The notes beneath the pieces were generated by a model. It saw only the letters and a list, made by a program, of their open reading frames with translations, made no database searches and had not been told where the DNA came from. A program made the position numbers and the translations under genes. A stretch of 64,000 bases of DNA from Flavobacterium proteolyticum (GTDB lineage Bacteria > Bacteroidota > Bacteroidia > Flavobacteriales > Flavobacteriaceae). This document shows positions 35,234 to 44,002 of the stretch, in pieces. Each line of letters starts with the position of its first letter. Within the stretch, counting starts at the first letter, position 1. The stretch lies in the NCBI RefSeq assembly GCF_015223105.1, contig NZ_JADFTZ010000002.1, positions 310,001 through 374,000 of the forward strand. Direction: 5' to 3'.

Positions 35234-37699
35234 TTAACTGTTTTTCTGGAATTTACCCAATACTTTTCTCCATCCCGATTTAGGTTTTACCTCATCGTGG
35301 TAAGCCTCACCGTAAGCGCCATAGCCATAACCGTATCCATAACCATAGCCATAACCATATTTAGCTTTGTTTTGAAAACCATTAAATACGATACTTATGT
35401 TGTGTAATTCTCCTCTTTTATGTTTGTCATTTACTACATTTAACATCCCTTTCTTAGTGTATCCTTGTCTCGTTACATATAAAGTAGCATCACAAAAATG
35501 AGCCAATTCTAAGGCATCTGAAACCAACCCAACTGGCGGTGTATCTAGTACTATATAATCGTATTTAGCTTTTAACTCTTCTATCATTTCTCCCATTGCC
35601 TCGCTCATCAATAATTCGGAAGGGTTGGGTGGAATTGGTCCTGAAGGTATCACATCTAAATTTGGAATATGTGTTTTTTGAACAACTTCATCCATTGTTT
35701 TTTGACCAATCAAATAATTCACAACACCGGTAATGTTATCAATATTGAAATCACCAAAAATTCTTGGCTTTCTTAAATCTAAACCTACGATAACCGTTTT
35801 TTTATCACTCAAGGCAAAAACTGTTGCTAAATTAATGGAACAAAACGTTTTACCTTCACCGCTTACAGAAGAAGTTAACATTAAAATTTTAGCACCTTCC
35901 TTTTGCTGTTTTTTATACATAAACTGCAATGAAGAACGAATTGCTCTAAATGATTCCGCAAGTGGTGACTTTGGCTTTTCAAATACCGACAGGTTATTAT
36001 CTGTATTTTTCTTCCCTATAACCCCAATTAATGGAATTGCAGTTAGTTTTCTAATATCTTCGGTTGTATTGATACTATTGTCTAATAGCGTTAATACAAA
36101 TATTACTAGTAGAGGAAGTAAAAAACCAAACATTGCAGCCAAAATATAATTGATACTGGTTTTAGGACCTCTCAATCCTCCTCCAACATCTTTTGCTGGA
36201 TCTAAAAATTTAATATCTGAAATATTAGCTGCTTTTACAATCTCAGCTTCACTTCTTTTTTCTAAAAAGGTGCTGTATATTTTGTCTTTTAGATTATATT
36301 TTCTCGTAATTTTAATATGCTCTTGTTTGTTTTCTGGCAACAAACTAGCTTCACCTTCCGCTTTAGCAATGTTTTTATTCAACAATGATAAATCTAAAGA
36401 CAGAGCACTTTTAGCACTAGCAATGTTTTCTAATAATACTTTTTTTATGGATTCCATTTCTACATCAAAGTCTGAAAACAATTTCTTGTTTTTAACAGAA
36501 TATGACATGCTAGCACGTTCAGCAGAAAGTTGGATTAATTTAGCTACATTTGAAATAACATTTGGATCTTCTATACCAGCCACTGTTGGTGCTGGTAGTT
36601 TAGCATAATCCGTAGTTTTCTCTAAATAATTTTTAAGTAAATTGTAATAGGCAATTTTTCTGTTAATTGCATCTTTTTGGATATCAAATTCAGATAATCT
36701 TGCACTTAAGAGACCTCCACCACCTTCTTCTTCTAATTCAAAAATATTTTTACCTTTTCTAAATTCTTTCAATTCGTTTTCAGCCTCTTTGATTTGACCT
36801 TCCATTTCTCTTAATGTACTGTCAATAAAACCTATAGTGTTATTTGCAAATTGATTTTTACTATCCAATTGGATTTTTCTTAACACATCAACTGTTGTAT
36901 TTAAATATTCTACTAATCTATGTTTATTAGTCCCTTCCAACTGCAAACGTACTACCGATAAGGCTTTAGCATCCGCACTAACATCGATTCCTCTGTAGGA
37001 AGCTACAGTTCCGTTAAAATCATCAAAACTTACAAAATATTCTTGATTCGTGTATTCGTATGCTTCAGGCTTAATCATTAATTTAAGATGTAAAAATGGC
37101 AAATCTACAGCTTCATTAATTTTAAAAACCTTTTTGTATTCTCCACCCGAAACATTTACTGGCTTAACAGCTAAATCAGCATATTGAATTACTGAAGCTG
37201 ATGTTGCTTGGCCAAAATCAACACTCAATTCATATTGTGATGGAGAAAGGAACTTAATTTTAATCAATTGTCCAAATAGCTGCCCTTTTGTTTTATCAAT
37301 TTCCACATAAAAAGGCACCTCGCCATAGGCATCTTGGAAATAATACTCCCCTTGTTTTAAATACTTGATATAGTATTGTAATTTATCTACCACAATTTCA
37401 TTATGTGAACGCGATTTTAAAGTGGTAATTATAGTCTGAACCTTATCTGAAGTACCTCCCCAGTTAAAGACTAAACTAGTATTAGAAGTAAAAAAAGGAT
37501 TATTTTGATCTTCAACAACAATCAAAGATTCCATTCCATAAACACTTTCTTTCCTAATATTAACATTATAAGCAATAATAAAAGTGACTATTAGAGATAA
37601 TACAAACCATTTCCAATATCCTACAATTTTCAAAAGAAATCCTTTGAAATCAAACGAATTCTGAGATTCGAAAAAATTAAAATCTTTAGTATCTAACAT
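35234..37699 (-). CDS. Wzc-like polysaccharide tyrosine autokinase
   Basis: An 821-residue inner-membrane protein combining Wzz-type chain-length and BY-kinase domains. A membrane segment lies near residues 28-46 and another near 520-545; coiled-coil sequence fills much of the periplasmic part (about 280-470). The kinase domain has Walker A LTSSVSGEGKTFCS (about 610), VIVGLDLRKPRIFGDF (Walker A') and YDYIVLDTPP (Walker B). The tail carries seven consecutive YG repeats plus more tyrosines, the expected autophosphorylation cluster. The PHP phosphatase at 28803 is its likely antagonist. Confidence 0.93.
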   Translation of the reverse strand: MLDTKDFNFFESQNSFDFKGFLLKIVGYWKWFVLSLIVTFIIAYNVNIRKESVYGMESLIVVEDQNNPFFTSNTSLVFNWGGTSDKVQTIITTLKSRSHNEIVVDKLQYYIKYLKQGEYYFQDAYGEVPFYVEIDKTKGQLFGQLIKIKFLSPSQYELSVDFGQATSASVIQYADLAVKPVNVSGGEYKKVFKINEAVDLPFLHLKLMIKPEAYEYTNQEYFVSFDDFNGTVASYRGIDVSADAKALSVVRLQLEGTNKHRLVEYLNTTVDVLRKIQLDSKNQFANNTIGFIDSTLREMEGQIKEAENELKEFRKGKNIFELEEEGGGGLLSARLSEFDIQKDAINRKIAYYNLLKNYLEKTTDYAKLPAPTVAGIEDPNVISNVAKLIQLSAERASMSYSVKNKKLFSDFDVEMESIKKVLLENIASAKSALSLDLSLLNKNIAKAEGEASLLPENKQEHIKITRKYNLKDKIYSTFLEKRSEAEIVKAANISDIKFLDPAKDVGGGLRGPKTSINYILAAMFGFLLPLLVIFVLTLLDNSINTTEDIRKLTAIPLIGVIGKKNTDNNLSVFEKPKSPLAESFRAIRSSLQFMYKKQQKEGAKILMLTSSVSGEGKTFCSINLATVFALSDKKTVIVGLDLRKPRIFGDFNIDNITGVVNYLIGQKTMDEVVQKTHIPNLDVIPSGPIPPNPSELLMSEAMGEMIEELKAKYDYIVLDTPPVGLVSDALELAHFCDATLYVTRQGYTKKGMLNVVNDKHKRGELHNISIVFNGFQNKAKYGYGYGYGYGYGYGAYGEAYHDEVKPKSGWRKVLGKFQKNS
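35318..35359 (-). repeat. Seven-copy YG-coding hexamer repeat in the wzc-like tail
   Basis: Seven tandem copies of TAYGGN on the coding strand encode (Tyr-Gly)x7. The third bases vary (tatggt, tatggc, tatgga, tacggt), so the array is partly degenerate. Hexamer slippage would add or remove Tyr-Gly units without shifting the frame, changing the number of phosphorylation sites on the kinase. Confidence 0.9.
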
Positions 37700-37704
37700 T
37701 TAAA

Positions 37705-38499
37705 TCACAATGTTTTAGACAACACTAACAATGTTGTAATTAAAGAAATAGCCGACATAATTGTTGCCACAGATTGCATACCTGTTACTCCAGTCCCCCA
37801 AGACTTTTGCTTTAAAGGTTTAACGATAATATAATCGTTTGGTTGTATATAAAAATAGGGAGAATTTACTGCATTAGCATCTGTCAAATCTATACTATAG
37901 GTTTCAAATCCGTGAGCAAATTTTCTAATTATTTGCACTTCTTTGCGATTCCCTGTAATTGTAATATCACCTGAATTTGCAATTGCTTCCATGATAGTAG
38001 CCCTATCCTGATACAAGACACCCATACCTGGACTGTTGATTTCTCCATTAATTGTATATCTTAAACCAGATAGTTTCACCGTAACAAAAATATTAGCTTC
38101 TTTTTTAAAGTATTCTTCCAATAATTGTTTTTCTATCTTTATTCTAACTTCATCAGTGGTGTATCCTAAAACATTTAGCTCTCCAAGAATTGGCACTCTA
38201 ATATTTCCATGATCATCTACAGTATATCCGTCAAAGTATAAAGTTTGCGGAGACTTTTGAGTTTGACTAGATCCACCTGAAGATGCAGAAAACATATCTA
38301 CTAACTTTTGATCTAGAGCTTTTATATTAATACTTATCACATCATTTGTTTGAATTCTGTAAGGTTTAGAAACCTCTTGAGAAACTTTAATCGAATCGGA
38401 TTTTGATATGGGATTTGGTTGCAAATACGTTAAATCCTTTGTAGAAATACACGAAGTTAGTAGAACCGAAAATATGGTTAAAAAAAATATTTTTTTCAT
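37705..38499 (-). CDS. Wza-like polysaccharide export lipoprotein
   Basis: A 264-residue secreted lipoprotein: MKKIFFLTIFSVLLTSC places the lipid-bearing Cys at residue 17. A Poly_export domain follows (YRIQTNDVISINIKA, GYTVDDHGNIRVPILGELNVLGYT), then an SLBB-type region (YTINGEINSPGMGVLYQ). A hydrophobic C-terminal stretch (about 240-260) differs from the amphipathic helix of E. coli Wza. Length is shorter than Wza (about 379). It sits 5 bases before the wzc-like gene and should form the outer-membrane export ring. Confidence 0.9.
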   Translation of the reverse strand: MKKIFFLTIFSVLLTSCISTKDLTYLQPNPISKSDSIKVSQEVSKPYRIQTNDVISINIKALDQKLVDMFSASSGGSSQTQKSPQTLYFDGYTVDDHGNIRVPILGELNVLGYTTDEVRIKIEKQLLEEYFKKEANIFVTVKLSGLRYTINGEINSPGMGVLYQDRATIMEAIANSGDITITGNRKEVQIIRKFAHGFETYSIDLTDANAVNSPYFYIQPNDYIIVKPLKQKSWGTGVTGMQSVATIMSAISLITTLLVLSKTL

Positions 38500-38574
38500 G
38501 AGTTAACTATACTGATAATGCTTGCCTTTAGTAAATAAAACACAACAAAAGACAAACCAAACTAAATTAGGTAA

Positions 38575-38582
38575 CAAATATA
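38575..38582 (-). promoter_or_regulatory. Possible -7 box upstream of the Wza-like gene
   Basis: TATATTTG on the minus strand matches the Bacteroidota -7 consensus TAnnTTTG, 75 bases before the start codon. No good TTG/TTTG is found 17-23 bases further upstream. Such octamers are common by chance in AT-rich DNA. Confidence 0.3.
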
Positions 38583-38634
38583 GTTTTTACAATTAAAAAA
38601 ACGAAGCTATTCGCGATTTTTGATTAAAATTTTA

Positions 38635-39255
38635 TCAATATGGCTTTATTGACGTTTCGAATGGAATTCGATTTAATAAACTTCTTCCTAAGGTTACTTC
38701 ATCTGCATATTCTAACTCATCTCCAACAGCAATTCCTCTTGCGATAGTTGATGTTTTAATTTCGAATTCTTTAATCTGTTTGTAAATGTAAAAATTAGTC
38801 GTATCACCTTCCATGGTGGAACTTAATGCAAATATGATTTCAGCTACGTTTCCTGCTTTTACTTTTTCAACAAGCGAAGTGATTTTTAATTGACTTGGTC
38901 CAACACCTTCGATGGGTGAAATTTTCCCTCCCAAAACATGGTAAACTCCTTTAAACATTCCTGTGTTTTCCAATGCCATCACATCTCGAACATCTTCTAC
39001 CACACAAATTATCGATTTATCTCGAGAAGAATTAGAACAAATAGCACAAACATCAGCATCCGAAATGGTATGACATTCTTTGCAGTATTGAATATCATTT
39101 CGCATAGCTATTAAAGCTGAAGACAAAACCTCAGTTTGTTCTGAAGGCTGTTTTAATAAATGCAATACCAAACGCAATGCCGTTCTTTTACCAATTCCTG
39201 GTAATTGAGCCATTTCGTTAACCGCGTTCTCCAATAATTTTGATGGTAATTCCAT
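38635..39255 (-). CDS. recR: Recombination protein RecR
   Basis: A 206-residue RecR, normal length. It has the N-terminal helix-hairpin-helix [17 protein letters not shown], the four-Cys zinc site [16 protein letters not shown], and a Toprim domain starting [15 protein letters not shown] with the conserved Glu and later [11 protein letters not shown]. It works with RecF and RecO to load RecA at single-strand gaps. A -7-like TACTTTTG lies at 39260-39267, very close to the start codon. It is not part of the polysaccharide operons. Confidence 0.96.
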   Translation of the reverse strand: MELPSKLLENAVNEMAQLPGIGKRTALRLVLHLLKQPSEQTEVLSSALIAMRNDIQYCKECHTISDADVCAICSNSSRDKSIICVVEDVRDVMALENTGMFKGVYHVLGGKISPIEGVGPSQLKITSLVEKVKAGNVAEIIFALSSTMEGDTTNFYIYKQIKEFEIKTSTIARGIAVGDELEYADEVTLGRSLLNRIPFETSIKPY

Positions 39256-39395
39256 TTAGCAAAAGTAGTCAATTTTGAAAAAAGAAAATAGACAACAGAA
39301 AATAGAAGGTTAAAATTTTTCATATTGTCTTTTTTCCATTTTCTATGCTCCATTTTCTCATTTATTTCTATTTTAGCACAACTAAAAACCAATGT

Positions 39396-40892
39396 ATGAC
39401 TTCAGGAACTATTTTAGCTATTATTATTATTTACTTCGGAATTCTGATTTTGATTTCCAATTTTGTTAGTAAAAAAGACAGTAGCAATGATGCTTTTTTT
39501 AAGGCAAACAAAAATGCGAAATGGTATTTGGTAGCTTTTGGAATGATTGGAACAGCGCTTTCTGGCGTAACTTTTATCTCAGTTCCAGGCGAAGTAGGAA
39601 ATCCTGATTTACAGTTTAAATATTTTCAATTTGTTTTAGGAAATGCTATAGGTTTTCTCATCATCGCTACCGTTTTACTTCCACTGTATTATCGCATGAA
39701 CTTGACTTCGATTTACAGTTACATCGAACAACGATTAGGCGTTGTGAGTTACAAAACTGCGGCTACCATTTTCTTAATAAGCAGAACAATTGGTTCGGCT
39801 TTTCGTTTGTATTTAGTAGTGATTGTGTTGCAACGTTTTGTTTTTGATGATTTTGAAGTTCCGTTTGCAGTTACAGTTTTAATTTCATTGGCCTTAATTT
39901 TTGCTTACACCTATCGTGGTGGTTTGAAAACGATTATTATTACCGATACTTTACAAACGTTTTTCTTAGTTTCATCCGTATTCTTGACGATTATTTTTAT
40001 TTGTAATAGTTTAGATTTAGGATTTATTGATGCTTTTGAAACCGTTAAAAACAGTAATTATTCTAAAGTCTTTTTCTATGAAGATTATCTAAAAGGCAAT
40101 TATGTTGTGAAACAAATTTTAGGCGGCATTTTCGTAACCATAGCTATGGTTGGATTAGACCAAGATTTAATGCAAAAGAATTTGAGTTGTGCTAACATTA
40201 GCGAAGCACAAAAAAACATGTTCACTTTCACTGGAATTTTTGTGATCATCAATATTTTCTTCTTAAGTGTTGGTGCTTTGCTTTATTTGTACGCGGAGAA
40301 AAATGGCATTTCGGTTCCAATGGTTGATGGTGTAAAACGTACCGATTTATTGTTCCCAGAAATTGCTTTTAATCATTTAAATATAATTCCAGCAGTCGTT
40401 TTCTTATTAGGATTAACCGCAGCAACTTTTGCTACAACAGATTCTGCTTTGACTGCTTTAACCACATCTTTTTGTGTAGATTTCCTTGGAATGGATAAAG
40501 CGGAAAACCAAAATAAATCCAATGCTGTTAGAACGCGTCATTTTGTGCATGTTGGATTTTCTTTATTGATGTTTTTGGTAATTATCATCTTCAATTCGTT
40601 GAATGACAAATCAGTAGTAACGATGATTTTTAAAGTAGCGAGTTATACTTATGGGCCACTTTTAGGATTGTATGCGTTTGGATTGTTTATGAAATCAAAA
40701 ACCGTTCACGATAAATTAGTTCCCATTATCTGTGTTATTTCTCCATTGATTTGCTTTTTGTTGGTCAAAAATTCGGCAGCACTTTTCGGAGATTACGTAA
40801 TTGACAACGAATTAATTATCGTAAACGGTGTTATTACTTTTATTGGCTTATTGTTAATTAGCAAACCCGCAACAAGTCAAACTAAATTTTAA
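39396..40892 (+). CDS. Sodium:solute symporter family protein
   Basis: A 498-residue membrane protein with about 13 hydrophobic segments and the SSS fold. Motifs include FGMIGTALSGVTFISVPG, a TYRGGLKTIIITDTLQ segment typical of the family, and ATTDSALTALTTSF near the sodium site in TM8. I use the ATG at 39396 (MTSGTILAIIIIYFG), since an upstream ATG at 39345 adds 17 poorly conserved residues. The substrate is unknown; close relatives are annotated for sialic acid, sugars, proline or pantothenate. Its stop overlaps the convergent CoA-binding gene. Confidence 0.9.
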   Translation: MTSGTILAIIIIYFGILILISNFVSKKDSSNDAFFKANKNAKWYLVAFGMIGTALSGVTFISVPGEVGNPDLQFKYFQFVLGNAIGFLIIATVLLPLYYRMNLTSIYSYIEQRLGVVSYKTAATIFLISRTIGSAFRLYLVVIVLQRFVFDDFEVPFAVTVLISLALIFAYTYRGGLKTIIITDTLQTFFLVSSVFLTIIFICNSLDLGFIDAFETVKNSNYSKVFFYEDYLKGNYVVKQILGGIFVTIAMVGLDQDLMQKNLSCANISEAQKNMFTFTGIFVIINIFFLSVGALLYLYAEKNGISVPMVDGVKRTDLLFPEIAFNHLNIIPAVVFLLGLTAATFATTDSALTALTTSFCVDFLGMDKAENQNKSNAVRTRHFVHVGFSLLMFLVIIIFNSLNDKSVVTMIFKVASYTYGPLLGLYAFGLFMKSKTVHDKLVPIICVISPLICFLLVKNSAALFGDYVIDNELIIVNGVITFIGLLLISKPATSQTKF

Positions 40893-41245
40893 TATTGATT
40901 GGTTGCCAATAACACCAAAGTACAAGCAACTTCATATTTGATATTATTTGCTTTCAATATTTTATAAAAATCCGGATTTTCGGTTCCTGGATTAAAAATA
41001 ACACGTCTTGGTTTTAACGATAAAATATAGTCGTAATAGTCTTGTTGTGCTTTTGGATTAAGATATAAAGTCACTGTATCCACTGCATGAAAATCTAATT
41101 TTTCGGTTTCGATTGGAATATCAAATGCCATTCCTTTTTTAGCTCCAATGGCTACTACTTGATGGCTTTTATCTACTAAACTGTGAATTGCCTTGTATGA
41201 ATATCGCTCTTTATTTGTGGAAGCTCCTATAACTAATGTTTTCAT
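40889..41245 (-). CDS. CoA-binding domain protein (YccU-like)
   Basis: A 118-residue single-domain Rossmann protein. The opening KTLVIGASTNKERYSYKA is the CoA-binding signature of YccU/COG1832 proteins, and RRVIFNPGTENPDFY is the second conserved block. I start at the ATG at 41243-41245, since the upstream extension (MFIYRNFKFLN...) is low-complexity and not conserved-looking. The biochemical role of this family is not established. It converges with the symporter gene, with a 4-base overlap of their 3' ends. Confidence 0.85.
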   Translation of the reverse strand: MKTLVIGASTNKERYSYKAIHSLVDKSHQVVAIGAKKGMAFDIPIETEKLDFHAVDTVTLYLNPKAQQDYYDYILSLKPRRVIFNPGTENPDFYKILKANNIKYEVACTLVLLATNQY

Positions 41246-41347
41246 TTTATTTTTATTTAGAAATTTAAAGTTACGATAAATAAACAAATAATAAAAATTT
41301 TCTAAAGTCTGATTTCGAAACCATTTTTGAAGTAATTTTAAACAAAA

Positions 41348-41779
41348 ATGCTTTATAACATCTCATACAAAGATTTAAAAATTGAAAGAGAAATCAACGA
41401 ATTAGTTGGAAAACCTTTTTCAATATTTGACAATTTTAAAAAAGGAGGCATCGGTTCTCCAAAATTATTTATTACTAGATGCAGTTCAGCCATCTATGAT
41501 TTATTACACGTCAACAACTCGGTAAAATTCTGCAACATTGAATTACGTCCAAATGGCATTATCATTGGCTTTCAATCTCGATTAGACGTTTATGCATTGG
41601 TAATTCCTTATTATAAATTGGTTCTGTTTAAACCAGGAAACTCAATTACATTTCATATCGACCATCATTACATCTCGGTTGACTGTTCAAAAAACAGTAA
41701 AGGCGTTCAAAAATTCATTGATAAACTTGAATTGGAAAAAGAAAAAAACACCTTTTACTCTCCTTTAGATGCTTATTAA
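41348..41779 (+). CDS. Conserved hypothetical protein
   Basis: A 143-residue protein I do not recognise. It has no signal peptide or membrane segment, a mix of beta strands and short helices, and a central region (NGIIIGFQSRLDVYALVIPYYK) that looks like a small beta-rich fold. The start ATG follows an A-rich leader, normal for this group. A 7-bp hairpin (ttcctta/taaggaa, 41782-41798) follows the stop but the T-run is 20 bases further, so it is only a weak terminator candidate. Confidence 0.75.
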   Translation: MLYNISYKDLKIEREINELVGKPFSIFDNFKKGGIGSPKLFITRCSSAIYDLLHVNNSVKFCNIELRPNGIIIGFQSRLDVYALVIPYYKLVLFKPGNSITFHIDHHYISVDCSKNSKGVQKFIDKLELEKEKNTFYSPLDAY

Positions 41780-41872
41780 CCTTCCTTACATTAAGGAAAC
41801 CTAAAAGTAAAGAAGATTTTTTTTTGATTCGTAAATAAAATAATTACCTTGTACTAAATTTGTAAAAAAACA

Positions 41873-42496
41873 ATGGAATTATTTATTTATTTATTCGCCG
41901 CCTTATTCTCTGTATTAAATCCAATTGGAACCGTTCCCATTTTCGTTGCCTTAACCGAAGGTTACACAAGTGCTGAACGAGCAAAAGTTTCATTAATTAC
42001 CAGTATTAACGTTTTAATCATCTTGTTGATTTCATTTTTTATTGGGCAATATGTATTGAGTTTCTTCGGCATCACAATTACGGCTTTACGAATTGCTGGA
42101 GGAATCATCATTACCAGTTCAGGTTTCGGATTATTGAATGGAAATTTCAGTAAAAACAAAGGAATCAATAAAAAAGTGCAGAAAGAAGTTCAAAACAGAA
42201 CTCATATTGCACTTACTCCTTTAGCAATGCCAATGTTGGCCGGACCTGGTTCAATTTCTTTACTTATTGCTTATTATCAAGAACACAATACTACATCTGA
42301 AATTATAATTTCAACAATTTCAATTACTGTTGTTGCAGCTACTATTTATTTAGTTCTAAGAAGCGCACATTATTTAGCAAAATTACTTGGTTCGTCTGGA
42401 ATTGTAGCTATTTCAAGAATTATTGGCTTCCTAACGATTGCTATTGGTATTCAGTACATTATTAGTGCTATTTTAACTATTGTTAGAGGCATTTAA
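41873..42496 (+). CDS. MarC-family integral membrane protein
   Basis: A 207-residue protein with six hydrophobic segments. The start ELFIYLFAALFSVLNPIGTVPIFVAL and the later LTPLAMPMLAGPGSISLLI are the two repeats of the MarC/UPF0056 family, each with the NP/GP motif. Function in this family is unclear despite the name; no antibiotic role is proven. TAAATTTG at 41855-41862 matches the -7 element but the nearest TTTG is 28 bases upstream of it. Confidence 0.92.
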   Translation: MELFIYLFAALFSVLNPIGTVPIFVALTEGYTSAERAKVSLITSINVLIILLISFFIGQYVLSFFGITITALRIAGGIIITSSGFGLLNGNFSKNKGINKKVQKEVQNRTHIALTPLAMPMLAGPGSISLLIAYYQEHNTTSEIIISTISITVVAATIYLVLRSAHYLAKLLGSSGIVAISRIIGFLTIAIGIQYIISAILTIVRGI

Positions 42497-42524
42497 AAAT
42501 TTCCTTTTGTACCTTTAATAAAAA

Positions 42525-43946
42525 ATGCGAATTTTATTAACGGGTGCTAACGGCTATGTGGGACGAAGATTACTCCCAGAACTTTTATCTCAAGGGCATG
42601 AAGTAATTTGTTGTGTTCGAGATAAAAACCGACTTGGATTAGACAAAACTACTCTAGAAAAAATAACGCTTTGGGAAGTCGACTTTTTACTCCCAATTAA
42701 TCTAGAAAATCTACCTAAAAATATAGATGTAGTCTATTATCTAATTCACTCCATGACTTCTTCTACTTCTGACTTTGATGTTATGGAAGGGAAATCGGCT
42801 CATAATTTCAATTTGTACATGAACGAAATTGGAGTAAAACAAGTTATTTATTTAAGTGGAATTGTAAACAACTCCGAACTTTCAAAACATTTGCAATCTA
42901 GAAAAAATGTAGAGGACATATTATTTGAAGGCAATTTCCATACTACGGTTCTTCGTGCTGGAATTATAGTTGGCTCAGGAAGTTCGTCTTTTGAAATCAT
43001 TCGTGATTTGTGTGAAAAATTGCCCGTAATGATTACTCCAAAGTGGGTTTTAACGAAATGCCAACCTATTGCTATTCGTGATGTGATTCATTATTTAACT
43101 GGCGTTTTACTAAAAAAAGAACATTATAATAAATCCTACGATATTGGTGGCCCTAATGTAATTACTTACAAAGAGATGATGCTTTTGTATGCTAAAACGA
43201 GAGGTATTAAACTTTGGATTTTCACACTACCTGTAATGACACCTAAACTCTCTTCTTATTGGTTATACTTTGTAACTTCTACTTCTTACAAACTAGCTAC
43301 AAACTTAGTTGATAGTATGAAAATGGAAGTCGTTTGTAAAAATAACGACCTTCAAAAAGCATTAGGAATTAAACCCATTACGTATGTAGACGCTATAAAA
43401 TTAGCTTTTTTAAAAATCGAACAAAATCTTGTGATTTCGAGCTGGAAAGATAGCTTGGTGAGTAGTCGATTCAAAGAAAATTTTTCAGAATTTATTCAAA
43501 TTCCCACTTATGGATGTTTGAAAGATCATAAAATTAGATCCGTAACTGATGTAGAAAAAACACTTGACAACATTTGGTCTATTGGAGGTGACAAAGGTTG
43601 GTATTATGGAAATTGGATGTGGAAAATTCGTGGTTTTTTAGACAAACTTTTTGGAGGTGTAGGATTAAGAAGAGGCCGAACACACCCAACCCACTTGGAC
43701 AATGGAGATGCGCTTGATTTTTGGCGCGTTTTGGTGGCTAATAAAGAAGAAAAAAGATTACTACTTTATGCCGAAATGCGATTACCCGGTGAAGCTTGGC
43801 TGGAATTCAGAATTGACAACAATAACAAACTACATCAAATCGCAACTTTTAGACCTAAAGGACTTTTAGGACGCTTGTACTGGTACAGCTTAGTGCCTTT
43901 TCACTTTTTTATTTTTGGAGGAATGATTAAAAATATTACCAAATAA
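42525..43946 (+). CDS. SDR-family protein with DUF2867 domain
   Basis: A 473-residue two-part protein. Residues 1-~300 form an atypical NAD(P)-binding SDR (RILLTGANGYVGRRLLPEL, YYLIHSMTSS, LRAGIIVGSGSSSFEIIRDL). The last ~150 residues match the DUF2867 pattern (WSIGGDKGWYYGNWMWKIRGFLDKLFGG, GRTHPTHLDNGDALDFWRV, LRLPGEAWLEF-like). No catalytic YxxxK is obvious, as in other NmrA-like members. The role is unknown. It follows the MarC gene by 28 bases and ends at a strong bidirectional terminator. Confidence 0.88.
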   Translation: MRILLTGANGYVGRRLLPELLSQGHEVICCVRDKNRLGLDKTTLEKITLWEVDFLLPINLENLPKNIDVVYYLIHSMTSSTSDFDVMEGKSAHNFNLYMNEIGVKQVIYLSGIVNNSELSKHLQSRKNVEDILFEGNFHTTVLRAGIIVGSGSSSFEIIRDLCEKLPVMITPKWVLTKCQPIAIRDVIHYLTGVLLKKEHYNKSYDIGGPNVITYKEMMLLYAKTRGIKLWIFTLPVMTPKLSSYWLYFVTSTSYKLATNLVDSMKMEVVCKNNDLQKALGIKPITYVDAIKLAFLKIEQNLVISSWKDSLVSSRFKENFSEFIQIPTYGCLKDHKIRSVTDVEKTLDNIWSIGGDKGWYYGNWMWKIRGFLDKLFGGVGLRRGRTHPTHLDNGDALDFWRVLVANKEEKRLLLYAEMRLPGEAWLEFRIDNNNKLHQIATFRPKGLLGRLYWYSLVPFHFFIFGGMIKNITK

Positions 43947-43987
43947 AAAATCCCAAATTCTTACTTAATAGAATTTGGGATTTTTTT
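43945..43987. terminator. Bidirectional intrinsic terminator
   Basis: tcccaaattct (43951-43961) pairs perfectly with agaatttggga (43970-43980) around an 8-base loop, with an A-run on the left and a T-run on the right. It therefore works for both the plus-strand SDR gene and the convergent minus-strand ctlX gene. Confidence 0.9.
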
Positions 43988-44002
43988 ATATCGTTTGAAA
44001 AA

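Noticed and set aside
36150-36608. 152-residue plus-strand open frame inside the wzc-like gene, with another at 35733-36149
   Set aside because: It lies wholly antisense to the coiled-coil part of a certain gene; its Ser/Leu/Phe-rich composition is the usual mirror of charged helical coding sequence.
41782-41798. 7-bp hairpin after the hypothetical gene as a terminator
   Set aside because: The T-run is about 20 bases away, too far for an intrinsic terminator.
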